Assembly: GCF_013350005.1 (NCBI RefSeq)
Contig: NZ_JABVWW010000025.1
Span: 1 to 33,906 of the forward strand
Source of the DNA: Methylocystis silviterrae
GTDB taxonomy: Bacteria; Pseudomonadota; Alphaproteobacteria; Rhizobiales; Beijerinckiaceae
Length of the DNA: 33,906 bases
Direction: 5' to 3'
Part shown: piece after piece, positions 16,268 to 25,148 of the stretch
Numbering within the stretch: position 1 is the stretch's first letter
How the letters are laid out: each line of letters begins with the position of its first letter
Notes under the pieces: model-generated
The model's input: only the letters and a program-made list of their open reading frames with translations
The model's database searches: none
What the model was told of the DNA's origin: nothing
Program-made: the position numbers and the translations under genes

Positions 16268-17375
16268 CCCGGGTGAGATCGTCGTCGTAGATGTGGGTCG
16301 TATATTCCGCCGAAGACGTTTTCGTTTGCGACGCGTTGACCGAAACGCCACCGCTGCTCACGTCGATCGAGATCACGGTCGACAGGCCGGGGCGCAGCGG
16401 TTGCTTTTCGAGCTCGTCCGCCTGCAAGGCGATTCGCACGGGAATACGCTGGACGATGCGGATGAAGTTGCCGGTGGCGTTGTCGGGCGGAAGCATCGCG
16501 AAGACGCTGCCAGAGCCAGGAACGATGCCTTCGACGACGCCGTGATAGGTCTGGGCGGAGCCATAGAGATCGACTTTCGCGATCGCCTCCTGCCCGGGTC
16601 GAACCCGATCCATCCTGTTTTCCCAGAGATTGGCTTCGACCCAGAGATGATCGAGCGGCACGATATTGAGGATCGGATCGCCGGGCCGCACGCGCTGGCC
16701 GACCTGCACCTTGCGCTTCGCCACATAGCCTGTCGCCGGCGCGCGGATATTCTGGCGCAGAAATTCGACATAAGCGTCGTTGAATTTCGCTTTCGCCGCT
16801 TCAATGTCGGGATGGTTCATTCGGGTCACGCCCACGACGCGCGCCTCAACGGCCTGATATTCCGCGCGCGTCTCGCGCAAATCCGCTTCCTGCGCGGCGA
16901 GCTGGTCTTCGGTGTTCTGTAGCAACTGGCGCGAGGCCGCGCCGCTCGGCGCCGCCTGCTTGTATCTTGAAAGATCGTGCCGCGTCCTATCTCTGATGGC
17001 GGCTCGCGACAGAACCCTCTGGCAGATTTGGCGGCGAGAGGCGAAAAGCGCGCCGACAGCGCGCACGGCGCGTCCGAGCTCCGCTTCCGCCTGACTGAGG
17101 GCGGCTCGCGCGCGTTGTCCGTCGAGGCGAACCAGCACGTCGCCTTTCTTGACCATTTGCGTTTCCTCGGCGAGCACGGCGGCGACGACGCCCGTCGCGT
17201 CGGAATGCACTGGAATGATATTGCCGGTGACGAAGGCGTTGTCCGTCGTCACCCAATTACGCTCGAAAGCGAACCACGCGACAAAAGCGATCAACGCGCC
17301 GACCCCGGCCGCGCCGATGACGAGCTTGAGCAGAAAGTCTCTGCGGGCGCGGATGCTTTTGCGTGAGAGTTGCAT
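16182..17375 (-). CDS. emrA: EmrA/HlyD-type efflux adaptor (membrane fusion protein)
   Basis: A 397-residue periplasmic adaptor. One N-terminal helix (about residues 17-38, LVIGAAGVGALIAFVAWFAF) anchors it; TTDNAFVTGNIIPVHSDATGVV is the classic first half of the lipoyl/barrel-sandwich domain, and RAPATGYVAKRKVQVGQRVRPGDPIL is the second half. A helical hairpin lies between them (about 88-205), and a beta-barrel carries the LWVEANLWENRMDRVRPGQ block. Such proteins link an inner membrane MFS pump to an outer membrane channel. It is the last gene of the efflux operon, 21 bp after the channel gene. Its final 25 codons and downstream sequence are duplicated at 32346-32495. Confidence 0.9.
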   Translation of the reverse strand: MQLSRKSIRARRDFLLKLVIGAAGVGALIAFVAWFAFERNWVTTDNAFVTGNIIPVHSDATGVVAAVLAEETQMVKKGDVLVRLDGQRARAALSQAEAELGRAVRAVGALFASRRQICQRVLSRAAIRDRTRHDLSRYKQAAPSGAASRQLLQNTEDQLAAQEADLRETRAEYQAVEARVVGVTRMNHPDIEAAKAKFNDAYVEFLRQNIRAPATGYVAKRKVQVGQRVRPGDPILNIVPLDHLWVEANLWENRMDRVRPGQEAIAKVDLYGSAQTYHGVVEGIVPGSGSVFAMLPPDNATGNFIRIVQRIPVRIALQADELEKQPLRPGLSTVISIDVSSGGVSVNASQTKTSSAEYTTHIYDDDLTRAKIKTEEIVKANLLSTSDEAEKGCAIGE

Positions 17376-17396
17376 GGATCGGGTCGGTCGCTGGTC

Positions 17397-18947
17397 TCAA
17401 CCGCCGCCGAGCGACTGGATCGCTTCGACCGTCGGGGTGATCGGATCGGCCTCCGGCGCCGGCTTTGGCTCGGCTGGATGCGGGCCGTCGGCGTAGCCGC
17501 CGCCGAGCGCCTGATAAAGATCGACCGCCGCAACGAGCCTATCGCCTTCGATCGCGCGCTGCGCGAAGGCCGATTCAAGAAGATCGGCTTGTTCGGCGAT
17601 GATCTCCCGGCGATCTTTCATCCCGTCGCGCAGGCGCACGCGCGCGAGATCGAGTTGGGCGCGCATTGCGCGCAGGAAACGGCTCTGCGCCTCATATTCG
17701 GCGCGCGCGCGTTTGAGATTGGCGATCGAATCGGCGACTTGCTGCGCCGATTGCAGCAGCGTTTCATTATAGGCGTCGACAGCCTGATCATATTCGGCGC
17801 GCTGCACTTCCAGATTTCCAGTCAGGCGGCCGCCCTGGAAAATAGGCAGGCGCACGCCTGGGGCGACGGCATAGCCGATCGCGGAAGGCGTGAACAGATA
17901 GCCGGCGAGCTTGCTGATCTTGGTTGTGGTGACCGATCCTTCGAAGCCCCCCGTGATCGCGAGATCGATCGAGGGAAGGAACATCGTCTTCGCGACATGG
18001 ATGCGTTGCGCGGCCGCTTCCGCGCGCTGCAGCGCGGCGGCGAGATCGGGACGATGGATGAGCATTTCGATCGGCAGATTGCGGGGCAGCGCGGGTTGCG
18101 CCGGCGAGGGCGCTCTTCTGCCGGCAAAGAGATCGCGCCCCGCGTCCGGACCTTCGCCCATCAAACGCGCCAGAGCGTCTTGCTGCAGGGTGAGAAGCGC
18201 TCTCGCGGCGGCTTCGCGCCTTATGGCGAGTTCGAGATTGGCCCGCGCGATTTGCGCGCCGTCCAAAGTGTCGAGGCCGGTCTGGTATCGCGTTTCCGCG
18301 AGCGCCACCAATTCGCGGCGCAGCCTCGTCAGCGCGCTCGCGACTTCGAGCTGTCGCGCCGTCGCATAGCCGCGCAGATAGGCCCGCGCGGCGCCGCTTG
18401 TCAGCAGCAGCCGCGCCTGCTCCAATTCGCCTTCCTGAGCCGCCGCTTCGCCGATCGCAGCGTCGAGCAGCGCCCGGTTCTTGCCCCAGAAATCGAGCTC
18501 CCAGGTCAGCGCGAGCGGATTGATGAAGGCCATGGTCTTTTGCAGGCCGCCCTGCGCCGGATTGTAGGAGGCCACGACGCCATGCAGCGGGTTGCGGGAC
18601 TGCCGCATGCCGAAAGTCGCTTGAACCTCCGGCAAAAGCCTTGCGCCGGCAATCTGGACGACGGCGTCCGCGGCTCGGAGCGTGCCCTCGGCCTTTCGCA
18701 AATTTTGATTGTCGCGCAGCGCCTTATCGACGATGCGGTCGAGCTCGGCGCTGCGAAAGGCGCGCCACCACTCCTCGCGCGGCCACGCATTCTCGCCAAC
18801 GGCGGACTTCAGGCCGGAATTGGCCAGCGTGCGCTCCATGGCCGGCGCGTCGAGGAATTGCGCCCGGTCTTCCTGCATGGTGAGAGCGCAGCCGGCGAGG
18901 AGGAGCGAGAGAAGACCGAGAGCGATGCAGGCGCTTCGCCGCGTCAT
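17397..18947 (-). CDS. NodT/OprM-type outer membrane efflux lipoprotein
   Basis: A 516-residue outer membrane factor. The N-terminus MTRRSACIALGLLSLLLAGC is a lipoprotein signal with a LLAGC lipobox. Two repeated halves of coiled-coil helices and beta strands follow, with family marks such as WWRAFRSAELDRIVDKALRDNQNLRKAEGTLRAADA, FDFWG-like TWELDFWGKNRALLDAA, and NLPIEMLIHRPDLAAALQRAEAAAQRI. Trimers form the outer membrane channel of a tripartite pump. Its ATG overlaps the stop of the emrB gene by four bases (ATGA), so translation is probably coupled. The tail after about residue 490 is proline-rich. A long open frame on the opposite strand here is a shadow. Confidence 0.9.
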   Translation of the reverse strand: MTRRSACIALGLLSLLLAGCALTMQEDRAQFLDAPAMERTLANSGLKSAVGENAWPREEWWRAFRSAELDRIVDKALRDNQNLRKAEGTLRAADAVVQIAGARLLPEVQATFGMRQSRNPLHGVVASYNPAQGGLQKTMAFINPLALTWELDFWGKNRALLDAAIGEAAAQEGELEQARLLLTSGAARAYLRGYATARQLEVASALTRLRRELVALAETRYQTGLDTLDGAQIARANLELAIRREAAARALLTLQQDALARLMGEGPDAGRDLFAGRRAPSPAQPALPRNLPIEMLIHRPDLAAALQRAEAAAQRIHVAKTMFLPSIDLAITGGFEGSVTTTKISKLAGYLFTPSAIGYAVAPGVRLPIFQGGRLTGNLEVQRAEYDQAVDAYNETLLQSAQQVADSIANLKRARAEYEAQSRFLRAMRAQLDLARVRLRDGMKDRREIIAEQADLLESAFAQRAIEGDRLVAAVDLYQALGGGYADGPHPAEPKPAPEADPITPTVEAIQSLGGG

Positions 18948-20536
18948 GGCTGCTCCATCAACTCTTCGGCGCGCAGTTGACGCAGCTTCTCTTTCCGACG
19001 CAGAGGAATCACCGGCGTCGGATGGGCGAGCCAGACGAACGCGGCCAGCACGACGAACACGACGGCGCCCAGCAGAAAGGCGTCGTTCATCGCAAGCAAC
19101 GCGGCCTCCTCGCGGATCAACATGCTGAGCTTCTTCGTCGCAGCGGCAGAAGAAAAGCCGGCAATTTGCAACTGCTCGACGAGCTGCGGGACGAGATCGA
19201 GCGAAGGAAAGCGCCGCCCGCCAAAATGATCGGCGAGATCCAGCTGATGGAACGGCGAACGCCGAAATTGAACGACGGCCAGCGATGATATGCCGATGGC
19301 GCCTGCGGCAGTACGGAGCATCGCGAGCTCTTCTGCCGCCCGGACAAGCTTGGAGCCGGATAGTCCGTGCATCGCAAGTGCCGCGAGAGGCGCAAAAAAT
19401 GTGGCGAGGGAGAAACCGAAGAACAGCATCGGAACGGAGACGCTCTCGAAAGAAGCCGGTTTGTCGAAGAGTCCCAGCCAAGTCAGAGTCACGGCGAAAC
19501 AGAGGAAATTCAGACAAGCGACAAAACGTGTGTCGATCTTACGATTAAGCTCGTGCATGACGGCGACAAGCGGCGCGGCGACAATTAGCATTGTCAGATA
19601 GATCAAGCCCACGAGCGACGAGGAATAGCCGAGGAGAGTCTGCAGTTGCCCCATGAAGATTGATAATATCCCCTGAACAACGAGAAAACCGGCTATCGAG
19701 CAGACGGTCGCTATTGCATAATTACGATATGCGAACAGCCGTATGTCGATCACGGGATGGCGCTCGCCGAACTCCCATATGAGGAATATCGGCAGGGCGC
19801 TGCTGACGACGATGAGCGACGTCGTCAGCAGCGGCGACGCGAACCAGTCAAAATCGTTGCCCTGATTGAGAATAGTCTGCGTTCCGAATAGAACGCCGGC
19901 GAGCAGGAAGAAACCAACGCCGTCAAAACGGGTAATGACGCGCCTGAAGCCGCGGCCATAGAGCAAGGACCCCACAATCCCCGCAACCGGCAACGCTGCC
20001 GCGATGTTGGAATAGAACAGCGCCCGCCAGCCGAAATATTCCGCATACCATCCGCCCATGAACACGCCGACCGTAAAGGGCGTCATGCTCAAAACGCCCC
20101 AAAGGCCAACGCCGGCCATGCGCAGCCGCTCAGGATACTCTTTGAGAGCGAGAGACTGTCCGACCGGCAAAATTACACCGCCCGCGAAGCCGAGCGCAAT
20201 ACGTGCCGGTAGGAACGTCCATAGAGTTTCGCTGGTCGCGCAAACGAAGGAAGCACAGGCATAGAAAGCGAAAGTCGCGACATAGACGCGATAGTCGCCG
20301 AAGCGGCCGGTGAACCAGCGCGCGACAGGCAGGCCGAGCGCCAGGCCGATCATATGGTCCGTCGTCGCCCAGGTTCCGAAACTGGGCGTCACGCCGGCCA
20401 GGTCGCCAGCCGCATAGGGGACGAGGACCGTATAGCCGGGAACATTCGAGAGGACGACGATATTGCCGAGCGCGAGCGCCGCATTGAAAAGGACGAAACG
20501 CCAGCCTCTCAGAGGCGACCCGTAAATAGATTTCAT
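18944..20536 (-). CDS. emrB: EmrB/QacA-type MFS multidrug transporter (DHA2)
   Basis: A 530-residue inner membrane pump with about 14 hydrophobic helices, as in the DHA2 family. Early helices carry GTWATTDHMIGLALGLPVARWFTGRFGDYRVY, the family's helix 2-3 signature, and LGFAGGVILPVGQSLALKEYPERLRMAGVGLWGVLSMTPFTVG fits helices 4-5 with motif C. It would expel toxic compounds using the proton gradient with the adaptor and channel encoded downstream. It is the first gene of a three-gene operon, overlapping the next gene by four bases. The ribosome binding site is weak. No local regulator gene is adjacent. The substrate cannot be told from sequence. Confidence 0.9.
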   Translation of the reverse strand: MKSIYGSPLRGWRFVLFNAALALGNIVVLSNVPGYTVLVPYAAGDLAGVTPSFGTWATTDHMIGLALGLPVARWFTGRFGDYRVYVATFAFYACASFVCATSETLWTFLPARIALGFAGGVILPVGQSLALKEYPERLRMAGVGLWGVLSMTPFTVGVFMGGWYAEYFGWRALFYSNIAAALPVAGIVGSLLYGRGFRRVITRFDGVGFFLLAGVLFGTQTILNQGNDFDWFASPLLTTSLIVVSSALPIFLIWEFGERHPVIDIRLFAYRNYAIATVCSIAGFLVVQGILSIFMGQLQTLLGYSSSLVGLIYLTMLIVAAPLVAVMHELNRKIDTRFVACLNFLCFAVTLTWLGLFDKPASFESVSVPMLFFGFSLATFFAPLAALAMHGLSGSKLVRAAEELAMLRTAAGAIGISSLAVVQFRRSPFHQLDLADHFGGRRFPSLDLVPQLVEQLQIAGFSSAAATKKLSMLIREEAALLAMNDAFLLGAVVFVVLAAFVWLAHPTPVIPLRRKEKLRQLRAEELMEQP

Positions 20537-21113
20537 GGTGCGGCGCCCCGTGAAGCATCACCTGTCAACATGCCGCCCCAGAAATTCGCGGCGAGCGACG
20601 CCACCGCGCCGCTCGACAGTGCTCAGCGGCAGCGATGTGACGAAAGCCCTCGATCGACTCTCGCGCGATCGATTCCTCAGGGACGCGATCGACGACTCGG
20701 CCTGAATTCTTCGAGACTGCCGGCGAGCGATGAGCCGAGCGTCGCGACAGCGCGATCCCGCAGCATCGCCGCGACTCCGCAAGCGTGCGGACGCGCACGC
20801 GGAAGAAACAGACATTGGTCACTCGACAAAATGTGCCAGATGGCGGCGCAAAAGTGTACCGGCTGGTTGAGAGAAAAGGGCCGTGAAGCCCTGGTGAGTT
20901 AGGCGTTCATGCTTACAGGACGGTCTTGAACACTTTCTTGATGACTATCGGAGCATACCTCGCAGTCAATTCGGCGCGAGCGTTACAATGGTCGTCACTT
21001 TTAGAGCCGGTCCCTCGGCTCTGGGGCAAATTACATGCGGGAGAACGCAAAGAACCTCGCCATCTTCGAGTTCCGCTCCGAACGCTGATTTCGTCGCGCC
21101 GCTGGTCCAAGTT
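20537..21113. other. Gene-poor stretch upstream of the efflux operon
   Basis: 577 bp with no supportable gene. It should contain the emrB promoter. Around 20832-20862 a segment (GTGCCAGATGGCGGCGCAA) loosely recalls the terminal repeats of IS21-type elements, so part of it may be IS debris. I see no regulator-like frame. Confidence 0.4.
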
Positions 21114-21809
21114 CTACGTCCCACGCACCAGGCCAAGGAACTCCTCGCGCGTGCGGGGGTCGTCGCGGATCACGCCGAGTAGGCGACTGGTGGTCAGCGT
21201 CGATCCGAGCGTGTTCACGCCGCGCAACGTCATGCAGCTGTGCTCGGCCTCGATCACCACGCCGACACCCTGAGGCTCGAGAATATTCTGAATGGCTTCG
21301 GCGATATCGGCGGTGAGCTTCTCCTGAATTTGTAACCGACGGGCGAATCCGTGCACCACTCGCGCCAGCTTTGAGATGCCCACGACCCGGTTTGCTGGCA
21401 GGTAACCGACATGCGCGCGACCGATCACCGGCAGCATGTGATGTTCGCAAAAACTGACCACACGGATGTCCTTCAATACCACCAGTTCGTCGTAACCACC
21501 CACTTCCTCGAAAGTACGCTTCAGATACTCGCGGGGATCGACGGCATAGCCGGCGAACAGCTCGCGGTATGATCGCGCCACGCGTCCAGGCGTATCAATC
21601 AGGCCTTCGCGGCTTGGATCGTCGCCCGCCCATTCGATGAGAACCCGGACGGCTGCTTCGGCGTCGGCCTGGGTCGGTTTCGCAATTCCCATGTCTCCAA
21701 AGTGGTCCGCCAAGCCCCTTCGACAGCCTGATCCACCCGTAAGGTCATAGAATCGTTCCGTACGCGGTGGAGCGGCGTGAACTGTCTTCTTGATTGGAAG
21801 CTCGACCAT
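21114..21809 (-). CDS. folE: GTP cyclohydrolase I
   Basis: A 231-residue homodecameric enzyme that converts GTP to 7,8-dihydroneopterin triphosphate, the first step to tetrahydrofolate and related pterins. The zinc ligands are present: C121 and H124 in [20 protein letters not shown] and C192 in [12 protein letters not shown]. Other family blocks are [17 protein letters not shown] and [31 protein letters not shown] lies eight bases before the ATG; the first 40 residues are extra compared with short family members. It follows the cupredoxin/propeller gene by 114 bp on the same strand, with a strong hairpin between, so it may be its own transcription unit. It is the only housekeeping-type enzyme in the region. 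Confidence 0.93.
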   Translation of the reverse strand: MVELPIKKTVHAAPPRTERFYDLTGGSGCRRGLADHFGDMGIAKPTQADAEAAVRVLIEWAGDDPSREGLIDTPGRVARSYRELFAGYAVDPREYLKRTFEEVGGYDELVVLKDIRVVSFCEHHMLPVIGRAHVGYLPANRVVGISKLARVVHGFARRLQIQEKLTADIAEAIQNILEPQGVGVVIEAEHSCMTLRGVNTLGSTLTTSRLLGVIRDDPRTREEFLGLVRGT

Positions 21810-21874
21810 TCGGCACTCCTCCTAGCCTGCGACGAAGGGCGGCGTCTTTTGCCGCTGACACTGTTCCTTTATCC

Positions 21875-21904
21875 GACGGAGAGACCCTTTCAGGGCTCTC
21901 CGTC
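21875..21904. terminator. Strong hairpin between propeller gene and folE
   Basis: GACGGAGAG at 21875-21883 pairs perfectly with CTCTCCGTC at 21896-21904; CCCT/AGGG extends the stem past a bulged A, leaving a loop of about three bases. It starts 19 bp past the propeller stop codon on the minus strand. No T-tract follows, so it may end or attenuate transcription, or protect the 3' end. Confidence 0.55.
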
Positions 21905-21923
21905 CACGCTGAATAGTTATGGT

Positions 21924-23765
21924 TCAGTTGCCGCGTTGCTCCTTGGTCAGAAGCTTGAGCCACCCCTCGACCTCGGCGCTCAACTTGCCCGTTCCCGCGA
22001 GTTTGAGCGTGGGCGCCAGCATGCCGCGCTCAACAATCGGCAATGGCAGCACGCCCTGTCCGCCCATGCCGTTATGCGCGGTGATCTGACCGTCCTTCGA
22101 ATCCGCGAGCAGAATGCGGCCTACGACTTCGAGCTTATCCATGTCGATGACGATCAAATCATTGGCGAACTTGCTCGCCACATAGGCGTAATAGCCGCCA
22201 CCCTTCTTGTGCCCGAAGTTGACACCGTGACAGCCTGCTTCGCAGGGCAGGCTCTTCACCACCTTGTCGGTCTTCACGTCGACGATCGTGACCGTGGCGC
22301 TCAGCGTGTTCGCCGTGACGACATATTTGCCGTCCGGGCTCACCGGGGTCTGGATCGGAAGCAGGCCATAAGCCTCACCCTTGTGCGCGCCACTAATCGG
22401 ATCGTAATCGGCGGCGAGGTCAATGTCCTTGACCTTCTTCTTGTTGTCGATGTCGATGACCGTCAACGAGGAGAGCATGGCAGGCGGCGTGCCGAGCAGA
22501 TTCGCCGCATAAGCCTTATGGTTCATGTCACTCCAGATCGCGATGGGGATAACGCCGCCGGTTGGAATTTCCGTCGCTTTCTCAGTCGCGAGATCGACGA
22601 CGGTGACGCTTCCCGCCAGCGCGTTCGGCGTCATCATATATTTGCCGTCATCGGTAAGGTGATGCCCATGCGGGCCGGAATGCGGGCCGACATTGATATT
22701 GCCCATCGCCGAAGGGAATTCGCCGGGCGACAGTTTCGCCACGCGGTCCTCGCCATTGATGGCCACATAGAGCATGCCGGTTATCGGGCTCGTCATCACA
22801 TGAGACGGATTTTGTCCAACGACCTGCGTGTTAAGAACTTTGCCGCTCTCGCGGTCAAAGGTGGTCAGCCGTTTGTCGAACCATTCCGTCTGATAAATGT
22901 ATTTATATGTCGGATCGGGCCACATATTGTGGGGGTTGTTCATATTCTGCTCGACGCCCTTGACTTTTTTCTTGAGCGTCCAATTCGTTGCGTCGATTTG
23001 CGTCGCCGTTCCGAACTTCGTCTTGCCGCTCACGCCTTCAAACTGCGTGTTGACCCAGACCTCGCCGACGCCGGGCGTCTTGGGCGTCAGCAGTGTGTTC
23101 GGCGCCGAGAGGCTGAGCGCGCTCAGATTGATCTGTGCGCCCCCGAGATTGAGTCCGAGATCGGGAAGCTTCACCTCCCACTTCGGCTGCCGATAGTCGC
23201 GCCATAGCGCCGGCGTCGTGGCGACGAAGAAGGTGCGGAGCAGCTTCTTGGCGATGTCGCTTGTCGTCGGAACTTTGGCGCCGGTCACGAGTTGCAATTC
23301 GCCGCCGATGTCCAGCCCTTCCGTCTTCGGATCGTCGACGACGACGGCGCCGAACATGTAGGGATGGACCTTGCAGGTGAAAACATAGAGCCCCGGTTTG
23401 TCGAAGGTATGGGTGATGCTGGCGTTCGACGGCTTCTCCTGATCGACCGGGAATTTGTCGGCGCCCGGCTGCCAGGCGAGACTGGTGATGGTGTGATCCG
23501 TATTGGTGTCCGTCATCTTGATGAGCACCGCCTCGCCAGGCTTCACCACAACGAGCGAGCCGCCGCTCTTGGGGTCCTTAAACCATTTGCCGGGCTCGTC
23601 GGTCATCTCCAGCACGGCCGACGGTAGGACGCCGGGGCGGCTGATGATGACGTCGTCAGAATTCACGGCGTCTTTCGCCTGCGCCGCCAGCGGCGCGGCC
23701 AGCGAGGTCGTCGCCACGGCCAGCGTCAGAAAGGATACGCAGTTCATGATCGTTGCGCGGTTCAT
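21924..23765 (-). CDS. Exported cupredoxin/beta-propeller fusion protein
   Basis: A 613-residue periplasmic protein. A signal peptide ends near residue 30 (LAAPLAAQA). Residues about 65-145 form a cupredoxin domain with a type 1 copper set: H91 in DHTITSLAW and C131-H134-M137 in FTCKVHPYMFG. Residues about 225-565 form a YVTN/YncE-type seven-bladed propeller with repeated blocks such as GSVTVVDLATEKATEIPTGG, SSLTVIDIDNKKKVKDIDLA and ATVTIVDVKTDKVVKSLPC. Electron transfer to or from the neighbouring oxidase is a reasonable guess. It follows that gene by 27 bp. ATG 23765 with GGGAG upstream is preferred to 23780. A shorter in-frame start at residue 7 would match the leader of the 8467-9021 protein. 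Confidence 0.82.
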   Translation of the reverse strand: MNRATIMNCVSFLTLAVATTSLAAPLAAQAKDAVNSDDVIISRPGVLPSAVLEMTDEPGKWFKDPKSGGSLVVVKPGEAVLIKMTDTNTDHTITSLAWQPGADKFPVDQEKPSNASITHTFDKPGLYVFTCKVHPYMFGAVVVDDPKTEGLDIGGELQLVTGAKVPTTSDIAKKLLRTFFVATTPALWRDYRQPKWEVKLPDLGLNLGGAQINLSALSLSAPNTLLTPKTPGVGEVWVNTQFEGVSGKTKFGTATQIDATNWTLKKKVKGVEQNMNNPHNMWPDPTYKYIYQTEWFDKRLTTFDRESGKVLNTQVVGQNPSHVMTSPITGMLYVAINGEDRVAKLSPGEFPSAMGNINVGPHSGPHGHHLTDDGKYMMTPNALAGSVTVVDLATEKATEIPTGGVIPIAIWSDMNHKAYAANLLGTPPAMLSSLTVIDIDNKKKVKDIDLAADYDPISGAHKGEAYGLLPIQTPVSPDGKYVVTANTLSATVTIVDVKTDKVVKSLPCEAGCHGVNFGHKKGGGYYAYVASKFANDLIVIDMDKLEVVGRILLADSKDGQITAHNGMGGQGVLPLPIVERGMLAPTLKLAGTGKLSAEVEGWLKLLTKEQRGN

Positions 23766-23792
23766 GCCCTTAACTCCCATTTTCGTTATTGA

Positions 23793-24770
23793 TTATTCGA
23801 TGACGCGGAAATCGCCCATCATTCCGGACTGCATGTGTTGGATGACGTGACAGTGGTAGTGCCAATCGCCAGGACCTACGCCTTCGCCCGCTTTAACGAC
23901 GAAGGAGGTGCGGCTGATTGGGCCGATGTTGACGGTGTCGACGCCTGCGGTTGTTCCGGGCTCGATCCAGCGATGCGCATGGAGGTGGAAAGTATGGAAC
24001 GCGGTGCCAATGCCGATGACGTGGAAGCGCACCTTTTCGCCCATGCGCGCGCCAACGGTCGGATTGGTCCACAACGGAATTTCCTTTCCGCCTTCGACAA
24101 TGTGATTGAGCTCCTGACCCCAGAAGGTTGTTTCGTGCATCCAGAGGATGAACTCTCGTTTGATCTCCGCGAGATCGACGTCAACGACTTTGCCATCGAT
24201 GAGGGCGGGGACCTTGCCGCTTGCTGGGTTGATGATGAGCGTTCCGAACAGCCCCTTGTCCTCGGCCCCGAGCATCGGATTGCCGAAGGTATGATCGTGA
24301 TAGGCCCAAGTGCCCGCCGTTCCGGGCGCGGCTGTCCATTTGTATGTGTAAGGCTTGCCAGGGAACGCGGCTTCGTCGGCGACGCCATTCAAGAGCTTCA
24401 TCGTGCCATCGCTGTCGATCTTGTAGTGCACGCCGTGGACATGAATGCTGACTGGCAGCTGCGCATCAGCAATGCCATGTTGAAGGGTCACTTCGGCGAC
24501 GTCCCCCTCTTTCATGACGAGCGTGGGTCCAGGGATGGTGGCGCCACTCGCATATCGCTCGGTAAGGTCGCTTTCTTTTCCTGCGGGTGACTTGACCTTG
24601 TGACTGACCATTTCATAGGCCAGCTGACCTGACGGCATTGCGCTTGCCTTGAGCGTGATCAAATGCTGGTCGCCAGCAGAGGCTGCGCTCGCCGCCGTAA
24701 AAGTGCCCGGCCATATGAGCAATAGCGCGAACGAGAGTGAAAACCCGAACCGCCCGCGGAATTTTATCAT
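23793..24770 (-). CDS. Two-domain multicopper oxidase (small-laccase type), copy 2
   Basis: A 325-residue exported oxidase, same length as copy 1 and nearly the same in sequence; differences concentrate in the signal peptide and residues 60-75. All copper ligands are kept (HVH, HDH, HxxHxH, HCHxxxHxxxxM), with the type 1 site in domain 2. One change stands next to the trinuclear cluster: the HTFHLHGHRW of copy 1 is HTFHLHAHRW here. AAAGGAG precedes the ATG at 24770. It lies between the anti-sigma and cupredoxin/propeller genes in an intact operon. A copper nitrite reductase is excluded because the type 1 Cys-His-Met cluster is in domain 2, not domain 1. Confidence 0.88.
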   Translation of the reverse strand: MIKFRGRFGFSLSFALLLIWPGTFTAASAASAGDQHLITLKASAMPSGQLAYEMVSHKVKSPAGKESDLTERYASGATIPGPTLVMKEGDVAEVTLQHGIADAQLPVSIHVHGVHYKIDSDGTMKLLNGVADEAAFPGKPYTYKWTAAPGTAGTWAYHDHTFGNPMLGAEDKGLFGTLIINPASGKVPALIDGKVVDVDLAEIKREFILWMHETTFWGQELNHIVEGGKEIPLWTNPTVGARMGEKVRFHVIGIGTAFHTFHLHAHRWIEPGTTAGVDTVNIGPISRTSFVVKAGEGVGPGDWHYHCHVIQHMQSGMMGDFRVIE

Positions 24771-24811
24771 CGCATCATACTCCTTTCGGACCGAGAAGCG
24801 CACGACAAGAC

Positions 24812-24830
24812 CGCGATCACTGCGATCGCG
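24812..24830. promoter_or_regulatory. Dyad element before oxidase copy 2
   Basis: CGCGATC-N5-GATCGCG sits 42 bp upstream of the oxidase start, at the same place as the dyad before copy 1. The outer A-T pair of copy 1 is a G-C pair here, so pairing is kept although bases changed. A further conserved block, GCATCTAAG...GAACC, lies just upstream in both copies. Confidence 0.5.
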
Positions 24831-24881
24831 CGCCAGCCGGTTCGATCCGATACGACTTAGATGCGATGGGACGTCGGGGTC

Positions 24882-25127
24882 TTACCTCGGAGGTGAAGAT
24901 TTTTCTCCGCCCACGAGTCTGCGAAGGGCCAGATAAACCTCTTCGCACTCGGGACACTGATGCATATGGTGCTTGACCTCAGGCAGCATGGCCCCGGCGT
25001 CCTGGCCGGAAATCTCGATGTCCACGTAACGTGGAAGTTCATCAAAATATTGCGTGCACAGCATCTCCTCTCCGCTCTTCGCGGCGAAGACGGTGTCGAT
25101 GAGGCGGGTAAAGTCTTTTTGTTTCAT
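24882..25127 (-). CDS. Zinc-type (ZAS) anti-sigma factor, copy 2
   Basis: An 81-residue soluble protein starting MKQKDFTRLIDTVFAAKSG. The sequence HHMHQCPECEEVYLALRRLV holds the HxxxCxxC zinc motif of ZAS-domain anti-sigma factors, which sequester an ECF sigma until zinc loss or thiol oxidation releases it. No membrane helix is present, so sensing would be cytoplasmic. It starts 21 bp after the stop of the ECF sigma gene; a GGAA element precedes the ATG. The upstream TTG at 25148 is in frame but less likely. Sigma/anti-sigma pairing is inferred from adjacency and motif. Confidence 0.75.
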   Translation of the reverse strand: MKQKDFTRLIDTVFAAKSGEEMLCTQYFDELPRYVDIEISGQDAGAMLPEVKHHMHQCPECEEVYLALRRLVGGEKSSPPR

Positions 25128-25148
25128 GTCGGTTTCCGGCACACCCAA

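Noticed and set aside
17370-18980. 536-codon open frame on the plus strand
   Set aside because: It lies entirely antisense to the outer membrane factor gene; Arg-rich composition with no family resemblance and no ribosome binding site.
20832-20862. IS21-type terminal repeat
   Set aside because: Resemblance of a single short motif; no second copy or transposase nearby.
21777-23207. 476-codon plus-strand frame
   Set aside because: Antisense to the cupredoxin/propeller gene and the folE start; shadow of GC-rich codon use.
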